A stretch of DNA of 6,049 nucleotides from Alloprevotella sp. (GTDB taxonomy: Bacteria; Bacteroidota; Bacteroidia; Bacteroidales; Bacteroidaceae), in assembly GCA_015259235.1 (NCBI GenBank), contig JABZGM010000130.1:1-6049 (forward strand), in the 5' to 3' direction. Every line of letters starts with the position of its first letter. The stretch's first letter is position 1. The notes beneath the pieces were generated by a model that did not search any database, was not told where the DNA came from, and saw only the letters and a program-made list of their open reading frames with translations. Shown here piece by piece: positions 1 to 5,997 of the stretch. Both the position numbers and the translations under genes were made by a program.

Positions 1-1107
1 TTGTTGAGGAGTGATGGGTTTGATTTCCATGTCATTGCTCAACTTGTTCACACCTTCTACAACAATTCTGTCGCCGATGTTGAGACCTTTTGTCACCACA
101 TAAGTTTTTCCATCGTTTTGAGGTAATACTTCAATCTCGGTAGCTTTCACCTTGTTGTCTTTTCCCACTACATAAACAAACTTCTTGTTTTGGATTTCAT
201 AGGTGGATTTCTGTGCTACGAGTATTGCGTTGGTGTGGTGAACGGGGAAGGAGATTTGACCTGTTGCACCAGAGCGCAAAACGCTTTGGGGATTGGCAAA
301 AGTGGCACGCATTTTCACGCTACCAGTGGATACGTCGAGCACACCAGACAGACTGCTCACTTTTCCTTTTTGTTCGTAGGTGGTGCCATCAGCGAGAAGG
401 AGCGTGACTTCGGGTAGGTCTTTGACAGCTGCTGAACTTCCGCCGCTGGTGCGCGTCATCTCGAGGAGTTGTTTTTCGGTGAGGGAGAAATAAGCATACA
501 TGGTGCTGAGATTTGACACCACGGTGAGGGGTTCTGGACTGGAAGGTCCTACGAGTGTTCCCAAACGATAGGGAATGCTTCCTATGACGCCTGAACTTGT
601 GGCGCGAATGGTGCAGAAACTCAACTGATCGGTGGCAGCAGCAAGTGCTGCTTTGGCTTGTCCTAGTTGTGCGCGCAACGTGGCAAGTTGGTTGACTGCA
701 ACATCCAAATCAAATTGCGACACAATGTCGCGTTGACGAAGCATGCGCTTGTTTTGCACAGTCAATTCTTGAGTTGCGATGGACGCTTTTGCCACATTTA
801 CAGCGGCGCGTGCTTGTTCCACGGCACTACGATATTGTGTAGGATCGATTTGAAACAAAGGCTGACCTGCTTTGACAAAATCGCCTTCGTCTACCAATTG
901 TTTGACGATGTTACCCGACACTTTTGAACGGATTTCCACATCTTGCACTCCTTTAATAATGGCAGGATATGTGGTATTGAGATCTGCTGTTTGTGGACTG
1001 ATGGTTTCGACAGCAAATTCGTTGCTAGATGGGAGAGAGGCTTGCTGTTTTTTGCCAGAGCAGGCAACGAGCGTGAGTGCCAAGAGAAGATAAGCTACTT
1101 TTTTCAT
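1..1107 (-). CDS. RND efflux periplasmic adaptor lipoprotein (AcrA/MexA-like membrane fusion protein), 3' end off window
   Basis: The frame is open from ATG at 1107 to the window edge, giving 369 residues with no stop, so the C-terminus is missing (probably only a short part, since family members are about 370-400 residues). Residues 1-16 form a lipoprotein signal: K2-K3, a hydrophobic stretch, then lipobox L-V-A-C with Cys16 as the lipidated residue. Residues about 55-90 are the first half of the biotinyl-lipoyl-like domain (VSGNIVKQLVDEGDFVKAG). Residues about 90-160 are the Ala/Gln-rich alpha-hairpin that contacts the outer-membrane channel; L123 and S130 fit the conserved L and S of the tip motif, while the usual Arg position seems to be Asn119. 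Residues about 165-185 close the lipoyl domain, about 195-290 form the beta-barrel, and 295-369 the membrane-proximal domain. By family knowledge it would bridge an inner-membrane RND pump and a TolC-like channel for drug or toxic-compound export. The pump gene is expected just outside the window. No TetR-type repressor gene adjoins it here. The start has no Shine-Dalgarno, as is common in Bacteroidetes. Confidence 0.93.
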   Translation of the reverse strand, partial: MKKVAYLLLALTLVACSGKKQQASLPSSNEFAVETISPQTADLNTTYPAIIKGVQDVEIRSKVSGNIVKQLVDEGDFVKAGQPLFQIDPTQYRSAVEQARAAVNVAKASIATQELTVQNKRMLRQRDIVSQFDLDVAVNQLATLRAQLGQAKAALAAATDQLSFCTIRATSSGVIGSIPYRLGTLVGPSSPEPLTVVSNLSTMYAYFSLTEKQLLEMTRTSGGSSAAVKDLPEVTLLLADGTTYEQKGKVSSLSGVLDVSTGSVKMRATFANPQSVLRSGATGQISFPVHHTNAILVAQKSTYEIQNKKFVYVVGKDNKVKATEIEVLPQNDGKTYVVTKGLNIGDRIVVEGVNKLSNDMEIKPITPQQ

Positions 1108-1196
1108 TGAAGCATTTGTTTGGTTGCTGTTGTTGTTACTTGTGAAGACCGAAGCTCACCCTTCTAGTGAACTTTGGTAGTTGAGAAAGAACGCAA

Positions 1197-1217
1197 ATCC
1201 AACAAACCCCGTTGGAT
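1197..1217 (-). other. Stem-loop in efflux leader (7-bp stem, 7-nt loop)
   Basis: The arms ATCCAAC (1197-1203) and GTTGGAT (1211-1217) are perfect complements around a 7-nt loop. It lies 90-110 nt upstream of the adaptor start, inside the predicted untranslated leader. On the minus strand it is followed by TTGCG and a U-rich stretch, so it may be a weak attenuator or an mRNA-stabilising stem. Confidence 0.35.
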
Positions 1218-1261
1218 GGGTTGTGAGATAATGTTGATGTGCGAATGATGAATGAGAAGGG

Positions 1262-1315
1262 CTATTCTCTCTGTCTTTGGGGAGGGACAGAGGTATAATC
1301 TCCTTTGAAAATCAT
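1262..1315 (-). CDS. Possible 17-aa leader peptide upstream of the efflux adaptor
   Basis: ATG at 1315 opens a short frame ending in TAG at 1262-1264 and encoding MIFKGDYTSVPPQRQRE. It lies wholly within the predicted leader of the adaptor mRNA and runs through the stem at 1269-1292. A Pro-Pro and three charged residues lie near its end, where ribosomes may slow. There is no Shine-Dalgarno, which means little in Bacteroidetes. An ORF this short is expected by chance, so this is a weak candidate. Confidence 0.15.
   Translation of the reverse strand: MIFKGDYTSVPPQRQRE
1269..1292 (-). other. Stem-loop in efflux leader (7-bp stem, 10-nt loop)
   Basis: The arms CTCTGTC (1269-1275) and GACAGAG (1286-1292) are perfect complements; the loop is pyrimidine-rich on the minus strand (CCTCCCCAAA). 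It overlaps a possible 17-codon upstream ORF (1262-1315), so translation of that ORF would disrupt the stem. A second near-consensus -7 element, TACCTCTG, overlaps its edge at 1288-1295. Confidence 0.35.
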
Positions 1316-1370
1316 TATAAGTTTTGGTGCACCTCGTTTCAAGAATCGTTTATCTTGCGGAAATGCAGAG

Positions 1371-1378
1371 CAAAGGTA
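1371..1378 (-). promoter_or_regulatory. Bacteroidetes -7 promoter element of the efflux adaptor gene
   Basis: On the minus strand this reads TACCTTTG, an exact match to the Bacteroidetes housekeeping -7 consensus TAnnTTTG. I see no convincing -33 TTTG at the normal spacing; the nearest TTTG is at 1414-1417, too far upstream. Transcription would begin around 1363-1368, leaving a leader of about 255 nt before the adaptor ATG at 1107. The assignment is a motif match and is not experimentally shown. Confidence 0.65.
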
Positions 1379-1382
1379 CAAT

Positions 1383-1409
1383 AAAAACGCGGGGAGTTGA
1401 TGCGTTTTT
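1383..1409 (-). promoter_or_regulatory. Perfect inverted repeat AAAAACGC-N11-GCGTTTTT abutting the efflux promoter
   Basis: The arms at 1383-1390 and 1402-1409 are perfect 8-bp complements separated by 11 nt. The repeat lies between the -7 element (1371-1378) and where a -33 element would be, the position of a repressor operator. It also has the A-tract/stem/T-tract layout of a bidirectional intrinsic terminator: on the minus strand the right arm ends in five T residues followed by ATT, so it could stop read-through from the upstream carrier gene. The sequence alone does not separate these two readings. Confidence 0.5.
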
Positions 1410-1433
1410 CCTGCAAATCGTGGTCGAAAATGC

Positions 1434-1444
1434 CCTAACTTAGG
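1434..1444. promoter_or_regulatory. Palindrome CCTAA-C-TTAGG upstream of the efflux promoter
   Basis: This is a perfect 11-bp odd-centred palindrome, about 56 bp upstream of the -7 element of the adaptor gene. The position suits an activator or auxiliary operator site, but a 5-bp half-site is short and could arise by chance. No regulator gene is present in the window to pair it with. Confidence 0.25.
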
Positions 1445-1447
1445 ATT

Positions 1448-1487
1448 TTTTACAAGAGGATGAAATACGAGATGCTCGTTTGTAAAA
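1448..1487 (-). other. Nested inverted repeat TTTTACAA ... TTGTAAAA
   Basis: The outer arms at 1448-1455 and 1480-1487 are perfect 8-bp complements. Inside lies a second 5-bp stem, ACGAG/CTCGT (1467-1471 and 1475-1479), with a 3-nt loop. On the minus strand the outer arm TTGTAAAA is followed by AATCC, not by a U tract, so an intrinsic terminator is unlikely. It may be a binding site or a structured 3' region of the carrier transcript. Confidence 0.3.
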
Positions 1488-1535
1488 TGATATATTACAA
1501 AAAGCGACAGAAAAATATGCGGTAGTAGCCGAAAT

Positions 1536-1562
1536 AGTCTCGCGTTGAGAAAACGCGAGGCT
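1536..1562 (-). terminator. Terminator-like stem-loop after the MFS carrier gene
   Basis: A perfect 8-bp GC-rich stem, CTCGCGTT (1539-1546) and AACGCGAG (1552-1559), closes a 5-nt loop, and two further pairs can form outside it past one mismatch or wobble. It begins about 22 nt after the carrier's TAA (1585-1587), the usual place for a terminator. The following minus-strand sequence has only a short T3 run, so the intrinsic U tract is weak. Confidence 0.5.
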
Positions 1563-1584
1563 GATTTATGGGAAATAGTATGTA

Positions 1585-2967
1585 TTAGTCACGGAGTTTG
1601 ATGAAGCTTACACAAAGAGCTCCCACTGCGAGCAATCCTCCCGCAATAACGAGCATCAAAATTTCAGGAGCAAGTTGTCCGGGTACAGTAAAGACTTTCA
1701 AAATCAAACCACCGACCACTGCTGCCACGATTTGTGGGAGACAGATGGTGCCATTGAACAAACCGAGATAGGTTCCCATGTGTCCTCCTTTCAATGAATT
1801 GGTGAGGATGGTGAAAGGCAAGGCGAGCATTGCTGCCCAAGCGCAACCAATGAGGAGGAAACTTACGAAGAGAAGGTATTGATCGTGGATGAAATAAACC
1901 GAAGCAAAACCTATACCTCCGAGAAGAAGACTCAGCGCATAGATGAACTTTTGATTTTTGAAGAAGGGAATCACTGTTGCCCACAACACCGAACCCACGG
2001 CTTGCACAGCAAACAAAACACCCACCCAGTTGCCTGCTTCATTGTAAGCATTGCTCGTGGTGTTCAACACAACCACTCCGTCTTTCAACATTGTTGGTGT
2101 ATGGAAAATGTTGTTTGCTATCGAACCATTGGTGTAAGTCCACATAAACATAAAGGCTGCCCAGCAGAAGAACTGCACCAAACCTACTGTCCAGAAAGTG
2201 GAAGGAGCTTTAACCAACAGTGCGAACACATTGGAAGACTCCGCTTTCTGTTTGATTGCTGTTTGATTGCTTGCGTTTGTCGCAGCATTAGGAGTAATTT
2301 GGTGATATTCGTTGTAGAGCTGAGGAGGATATTCCTTTACCGTCAGTGTGGTGTAGATGACACAGAAGATGAGGATGGCTGCACCACCATAGAAGGAATA
2401 AATCACCGTGTCGGGCACCTTTCCTTGTTCTGCTGTGTTGCTCACTGCCAACCAAGTGAGGACTATGGGGAAAAGATATCCCACAAGACTACCTGCATTG
2501 CAGAGGAACGATTGAATGGAGTAAGCCGTTGATTTTTGTTGTTCGTTCACCATGTCGCCCACCATCATTTTGAAGGGTTGCATAGCAATGTTGATACTCG
2601 TGTCGAGAAACATGAGAGATATCAACCCAAAAATCATTGCCACTCCCACGCTCATACCAAAACTTCCGGCATTAGGAAGAAGGCACATCACCAAAACAGC
2701 GATGAGAGCACCCACAAATAGATAGGGTATGCGTCGTCCGAAGCGTGTCCACGTGCGGTCTGAGAGTACACCGATGATGGGTTGCACCAAGATTCCCATC
2801 AAAGGGGGGAGAATCCAAAAATAAGAAAGATTGTGTGGGTCTGCACCTAGGGTAGAAAAGATGCGAGAAATGTTAGCACTTTGCAGTGCATACGCGATTT
2901 GTACGCCGAAGAATCCAAAACTCAAATTAAAGAGATGAGAAAAGGGAAGGCGAGGTAGATGTTTCAT
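1585..2967 (-). CDS. MFS sugar carrier of the SLC45/GPH-like type, probably maltose/maltodextrin importer
   Basis: This 460-residue protein runs from ATG at 2967 to TAA at 1585-1587 and has about twelve hydrophobic segments in two sets of six, split by a hydrophilic cytoplasmic loop at about residues 212-245. There is no cleavable signal; it sits in the inner membrane. The TM2-TM3 loop holds the MFS signature GVLSDRTWTRFGRR (66-79), with the RxGRR ending typical of sucrose/maltose proton symporters. Other family-like segments are the N-terminal NLSFGFFGVQIAYALQ (14-29), CAWAAMLALPFTILTN (375-390), and GTYLGLFNGTICLPQI (398-413). It lies 210 bp downstream of malQ on the same strand, which supports import of maltose or short maltodextrins for that enzyme. 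Substrate is inferred from family and neighbour; sucrose or another disaccharide is possible. The start is the first ATG after an AT-rich stretch, with no Shine-Dalgarno. No clear TAnnTTTG promoter was found upstream, so it may be partly cotranscribed with malQ. Confidence 0.9.
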   Translation of the reverse strand: MKHLPRLPFSHLFNLSFGFFGVQIAYALQSANISRIFSTLGADPHNLSYFWILPPLMGILVQPIIGVLSDRTWTRFGRRIPYLFVGALIAVLVMCLLPNAGSFGMSVGVAMIFGLISLMFLDTSINIAMQPFKMMVGDMVNEQQKSTAYSIQSFLCNAGSLVGYLFPIVLTWLAVSNTAEQGKVPDTVIYSFYGGAAILIFCVIYTTLTVKEYPPQLYNEYHQITPNAATNASNQTAIKQKAESSNVFALLVKAPSTFWTVGLVQFFCWAAFMFMWTYTNGSIANNIFHTPTMLKDGVVVLNTTSNAYNEAGNWVGVLFAVQAVGSVLWATVIPFFKNQKFIYALSLLLGGIGFASVYFIHDQYLLFVSFLLIGCAWAAMLALPFTILTNSLKGGHMGTYLGLFNGTICLPQIVAAVVGGLILKVFTVPGQLAPEILMLVIAGGLLAVGALCVSFIKLRD

Positions 2968-3060
2968 TTTTATAGTATATCTTGCGAATGGAGGCTTAGC
3001 GTTTGGTTTAACCCCAATCAGTCATTGTACTGTTATAGTGCTGCTCTTTTTCCTCTCTGC

Positions 3061-3094
3061 AATGTAGTGCTCTAGAAATAGAGCCTACTACATT
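3061..3094 (-). terminator. Long stem-loop between malQ and carrier gene (14 bp with 2-nt bulge)
   Basis: The arms AATGTAGT+GCTCTA (3061-3074) and TAGAGC+ACTACATT (3079-3094) pair over 14 bp around a GAAA loop on the plus strand (TTTC on the minus), with a 2-nt bulge at 3085-3086. It is the strongest stem in the window and begins 84 nt after the malQ stop. Neither side has a U tract, so it may not be an intrinsic terminator. It could instead protect the malQ mRNA 3' end, or set different expression of malQ and the carrier within one transcript. Confidence 0.4.
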
Positions 3095-3116
3095 AACAGA
3101 AAGTGAATTGCTGCTG

Positions 3117-3133
3117 CACCAAAGCGGTTGGTG
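3117..3133 (-). other. Short stem-loop overlapping a repeated motif (CACCAA-AGCGG-TTGGTG)
   Basis: The perfect 6-bp arms at 3117-3122 and 3128-3133 flank a 5-nt centre. Because it contains one of the two tandem CCAAARCGGTTG copies, it may act as a protein-binding pseudo-palindrome and not as an RNA hairpin. It lies 45-61 nt past the malQ stop. Confidence 0.3.
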
Positions 3134-3150
3134 TTATGCCAAAACGGTTG
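3119..3150. repeat. Tandem pair of CCAAARCGGTTG motifs at 20-bp pitch
   Basis: CCAAAGCGGTTG (3119-3130) and CCAAAACGGTTG (3139-3150) match at 11 of 12 positions and start exactly 20 bp apart, about two helical turns. Each is a loose CCAA-N5-TTG pseudo-palindrome, as expected of a dimeric regulator site. The ten bases AAAACGGTTG recur upstream of malQ at 5988-5997. The operator role is inferred. Confidence 0.4.
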
Positions 3151-3177
3151 CCGCTGCGCGTATGAGGTATTAGATTA

Positions 3178-5856
3178 CTATTGTCGGCCGCTTTGTTCCA
3201 CCAAAGAGGTTACACGTTGATTGAAAGCTGTTTGTTGAAGCAAACTTTCGATGCTCAAGTGCATGCGATAGCGCCAGTAGTGTCGGGGATTCGCAGGAAC
3301 GTTGATGCGTTCGCCTTCTACATCTGCAAAGCGCAGTTTTTCATCCATCGCAAACCAATCTTGGAGTGCCAAGATGGCAAGCATAGAAGGACTATTGAGA
3401 TGACGGCGCACCACTTCTTCGCATACCCAACCTGGAGCATCTCCAGGAACTTCACCACCGAGGTGGAGCACATCGTAGTAGTAGCGACAAGTTTGACTGT
3501 AATCTTCACGCCACCAACCACGGAATGTAGCCATGTCGTGCGTGCCAATGGTGCAAACAGAGCGTTCGGGATACCATTCTACGTGACCAAATTCGTGTTT
3601 CGGATCTTTCGGCATGCGCTCAATTTCAAGAGAGAGCAATTGGAGTTCGTTCATCACCCAGGGCACACAGTCGGGCACCATTCCCAAGTCTTCGCCACAA
3701 GGAAGCATCGGAGCCGCTTCGCAAAGTTCTGGAAGTTTCTCCATTGCGCAGTCATACCAGAACTGGTTGTGACGTTCGTAGAAGTAGTGATTGTAAAGAC
3801 TATTGAAAGCATCCTTCTCATGTTGCTGCAAACGTTCGAAAATCAAACTTTGTTGAGCAGCAATGCGAGGATGATACATGCCATGTTGTTTGTGATCTTC
3901 CACAAAAAGCACATTGTTGATGAGCGAGAATACACCATTCTTCAAAGCCTCAGCATTAGGCAACGACTTTCCTTCCTTGTTGAAATAAGCCTCAACCGCA
4001 CGTTGTGTAGCATATTCTGGACGGAGCGACCAAACATCATAGTGACTATGTTCCAAGAAGGTCTGTTTCACCCATTCGCTTTGTTCTCCAAACACGCGAT
4101 AAAGAATATCCTCGCAGATGAAAGGTGAAGTCATAAAGTCTTTTTGGAAATAAAGACCGAAACGTCCTATTTCCTCTGGCGACATAGGAAGCGCTGGAGA
4201 GAATTGACCGAGCAATCCTTGCACACTGTGACTTGGAATTTCCCAAATGCGGAAGAATCCGAGAATGTGGTCAATGCGATAAGCCGTGAAATACTCCGCC
4301 ATTTTTGCGAATCTGCGTTTCCACCAGCGATAACCGTCTTGCTTCATCACTTCCCAGTTGTAAGTGGGGAAGCCCCAGTTTTGTCCGTTGGCAGAGAAAG
4401 CATCCGGTGGCGCACCGGCTTGACCATTCATATTGAAATAATAGGGTTCAATCCAAGCTTCAACCGAGTTGCGCGAGATGCCGATGGGAATATCGCCCTT
4501 AAACATCACACCTTTGCTGCGTGCGTAGTCGCTAGCAGCAAGCAGTTGCACGTGCAAGAGATATTGTATATAATAGTAGTAAGCCACCGACTCCCAAACC
4601 TTGCTTTCGGGTGCGCAAAGTTTCTCTATTTGGGTTGATTCGTAGGTGCTGTGTTCAGGCCACTTACTGAAATCGGGAGTACCATATTTGTCGCGAAGAT
4701 AGGAGAAAGCGGCATAAGGACGCAACCAATGTGCGTTGTTGTCCAAGAAAGCGGTAAACTCTTTCGTCTTGAGCAACTCTTTTCCGGTTTCTCTGAATGA
4801 AAGCAACAAATAGTCGCGCTTCAGTTTATTGACGCGTTCGTATTCCACTTGAGGAAGCGCGTTGAGTTCGCGAAATTCTTTGTCGAATTGTGCTTGTTGC
4901 GCAGCATTTTTCAACTTTGGCACTTCTCTCAAGTCCACATACATGGGATGGAAAGCATAGATGGAGATAGAGTTATAAGGATAAGAATCCACCCACGTTC
5001 CCGTAATTGTGGTGTCGTTGATGGGCAAAATCTGCAACGCCTTTTGTTTAGTCGTCACTGCCCAGTCCACCATTTTCTTCAAATCTCCGAAGTCGCCCAC
5101 ACCCTGACTACCTTCGCTGCGGAGCGAGAAGACAGGAACGGCAGTACCTGCCACACGTGGGTGAATGTTGGAGAAATAAAGTTCTATTTCAGGTGCAAAA
5201 AAGTGCACACCTTCAGCGAGTTCAGGCACCACCAAGAGGCGATTGTTGCCACCTTCCCATTCTTCCACCTTGCCATTGCTGTCTACCGCCACAAATTTGT
5301 AGTCATAGGCTTTAGCAAATTGTTGTGCATCGAGTGTCAGTTGCCAGTGGTTTGCTGCCACTTCTTCAAAAACGATAGACCCTGTGGGTTGCCATGCGCC
5401 CAAGGCCTTACCTTCGCCCAAGATAGCGAGTTTCAGTCCGCGCTCCCGGAGTGTGGGACAAAGCACACGCAGCGTGTAGGTAGATTTAGCCAAAGAAGCT
5501 GTAGCTGGATGCCCCTTTCCGAAATCTCCTGAAAAGGCGAGCGAGAAGAGAGCATTGTGTTGAGGTAAATCGCGCCAGTTGTCATTGGCAAAATAAGCAG
5601 CTTCTACTTGACTTTCGGCGTGAATGATGTGTCGCTGTGCACCACGTTCTTGGCGTACGCGTTGATGTCCACGCCACACACTGTATCGATAAGTCACTAA
5701 TTGTCCGGCATGACGATCAGACAATTTGACGGTAGTCTCCCAGTGTTGGCCATCTTCGGTGGATAGAGCGACAGGCTGATTAGCATTGCCATCGATTTCA
5801 ACAGCAATGTGCTCTCCCCATTGAGTGAGATAATTGAGTTGGAAGTGGATAATCAT
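3178..5856 (-). CDS. malQ: 4-alpha-glucanotransferase (amylomaltase), DPE2-like: two CBM20 domains plus GH77 with a large insertion
   Basis: This 892-residue protein runs from ATG at 5856 to TAG at 3178-3180. It has no signal peptide and should be cytoplasmic, moving glucosyl or maltosyl units between maltose, maltodextrins and glycogen-like acceptors. Residues about 1-85 resemble a first, divergent starch-binding CBM20; about 126-225 form a clearer second one, with LGAWQP around W155 and YKF...EEWEGGNNR around W200. GH77 starts near residue 236. Visible motifs are SYPYNSISIYAFHP (291-304), GDIPIGIS (454-461), GAPPDAFS (481-488), RIDH with nucleophile D529, CGEDLG with acid/base E722, and GTHD with D774. 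The D529-E722 gap is 193 residues against about 47 in bacterial amylomaltases such as those of Thermus or E. coli, showing an insertion of about 145 residues as in plant DPE2. All three catalytic residues are intact. Length exceeds E. coli MalQ (about 694). The start follows an A-rich stretch with no Shine-Dalgarno. The downstream MFS carrier probably supplies its substrate. Confidence 0.96.
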   Translation of the reverse strand: MIIHFQLNYLTQWGEHIAVEIDGNANQPVALSTEDGQHWETTVKLSDRHAGQLVTYRYSVWRGHQRVRQERGAQRHIIHAESQVEAAYFANDNWRDLPQHNALFSLAFSGDFGKGHPATASLAKSTYTLRVLCPTLRERGLKLAILGEGKALGAWQPTGSIVFEEVAANHWQLTLDAQQFAKAYDYKFVAVDSNGKVEEWEGGNNRLLVVPELAEGVHFFAPEIELYFSNIHPRVAGTAVPVFSLRSEGSQGVGDFGDLKKMVDWAVTTKQKALQILPINDTTITGTWVDSYPYNSISIYAFHPMYVDLREVPKLKNAAQQAQFDKEFRELNALPQVEYERVNKLKRDYLLLSFRETGKELLKTKEFTAFLDNNAHWLRPYAAFSYLRDKYGTPDFSKWPEHSTYESTQIEKLCAPESKVWESVAYYYYIQYLLHVQLLAASDYARSKGVMFKGDIPIGISRNSVEAWIEPYYFNMNGQAGAPPDAFSANGQNWGFPTYNWEVMKQDGYRWWKRRFAKMAEYFTAYRIDHILGFFRIWEIPSHSVQGLLGQFSPALPMSPEEIGRFGLYFQKDFMTSPFICEDILYRVFGEQSEWVKQTFLEHSHYDVWSLRPEYATQRAVEAYFNKEGKSLPNAEALKNGVFSLINNVLFVEDHKQHGMYHPRIAAQQSLIFERLQQHEKDAFNSLYNHYFYERHNQFWYDCAMEKLPELCEAAPMLPCGEDLGMVPDCVPWVMNELQLLSLEIERMPKDPKHEFGHVEWYPERSVCTIGTHDMATFRGWWREDYSQTCRYYYDVLHLGGEVPGDAPGWVCEEVVRRHLNSPSMLAILALQDWFAMDEKLRFADVEGERINVPANPRHYWRYRMHLSIESLLQQTAFNQRVTSLVEQSGRQ

Positions 5857-5887
5857 ATTGCGTTACTTTTGGTTCAATTTTATCTTG

Positions 5888-5912
5888 TGACTTCTTTGCT
5901 AAGAAAGTGTCA
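5888..5912 (-). other. Possible stem-loop in the malQ leader
   Basis: TGAC+TTCTT (5888-5896) can pair with AAGAA (5901-5905) and GTCA (5909-5912), leaving a 3-nt bulge at 5906-5908 and a 4-nt loop. It would sit near the 5' end of the malQ mRNA if the -7 element at 5922-5929 is used. The stem is AT-rich and the case is modest. Confidence 0.2.
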
Positions 5913-5921
5913 TTCGGTCTC

Positions 5922-5929
5922 CAAAAATA
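5922..5929 (-). promoter_or_regulatory. Bacteroidetes -7 promoter element of malQ
   Basis: The minus strand reads TATTTTTG, an exact TAnnTTTG match, 66 bp upstream of the malQ ATG. Transcription would start around 5914-5917, giving a leader of about 60 nt. No clear -33 TTTG was seen at the expected spacing, and T-rich sequence raises the chance of a fortuitous match. Confidence 0.5.
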
Positions 5930-5987
5930 CAAACTTCTTTCGACTTAGCGTACTTTTTTACCCTAAAAATGCAATGTCTACTGCAAG

Positions 5988-5997
5988 AAAACGGTTG
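5988..5997. promoter_or_regulatory. Third copy of AAAACGGTTG upstream of the malQ promoter
   Basis: These ten bases are identical to part of the motif at 3139-3150 between malQ and the carrier gene (AAAACGGTTG at 3141-3150). The copy lies about 59 bp upstream of the malQ -7 element, a typical activator position. It suggests one regulator controls both genes, which is inference from motif sharing and position. Confidence 0.35.

Larger units (their letters stand above)
1108..1584. other. 477-bp intergenic region between carrier gene and efflux adaptor
   Basis: No substantial ORF with coding character is seen on either strand. From the carrier side it holds a terminator-like stem (1536-1562), a nested AT-rich stem (1448-1487), the palindrome CCTAACTTAGG (1434-1444), the inverted repeat 1383-1409, the -7 element 1371-1378, and then a leader of about 255 nt with stems at 1269-1292 and 1197-1217. 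The motif AAAACGCGRGG occurs twice, at 1384-1394 and 1550-1560, each time forming part of an inverted-repeat arm. Confidence 0.7.
2968..3177. other. Intergenic region between malQ and carrier gene, with repeats and hairpins
   Basis: This 210-bp gap holds two tandem copies of CCAAARCGGTTG (3119-3130, 3139-3150), a short stem at 3117-3133 and a long stem at 3061-3094. I looked for TAnnTTTG on the minus strand and found no good match, so any carrier promoter here is non-canonical or lies further upstream. No small ORF of note is seen. Confidence 0.6.

Noticed and set aside
190..1093. Several short plus-strand open frames (190-417, 213-407, 667-927, 872-1093)
   Set aside because: All are antisense to the efflux adaptor, which gives a continuous 369-residue match to the family from its lipobox to the window edge.
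1879..2532. 217-codon open frame on the plus strand
   Set aside because: It is antisense to the MFS carrier gene, and its Cys/His-rich translation is typical of a shadow of a membrane-protein gene.
2968..3060. Promoter for the MFS carrier gene
   Set aside because: The AT-rich stretch before the start and a TACAATG-like sequence were considered, but nothing matches TAnnTTTG with usable spacing.
3181..4128. 315-codon open frame on the plus strand
   Set aside because: It lies wholly antisense to malQ, whose domain motifs and intact catalytic residues are clear. The translation shows no recognisable domain and has the odd composition of an antisense shadow.
4849..5532. 227-codon open frame on the plus strand
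   Set aside because: It is antisense to the N-terminal CBM20/GH77 part of malQ and has no domain features.
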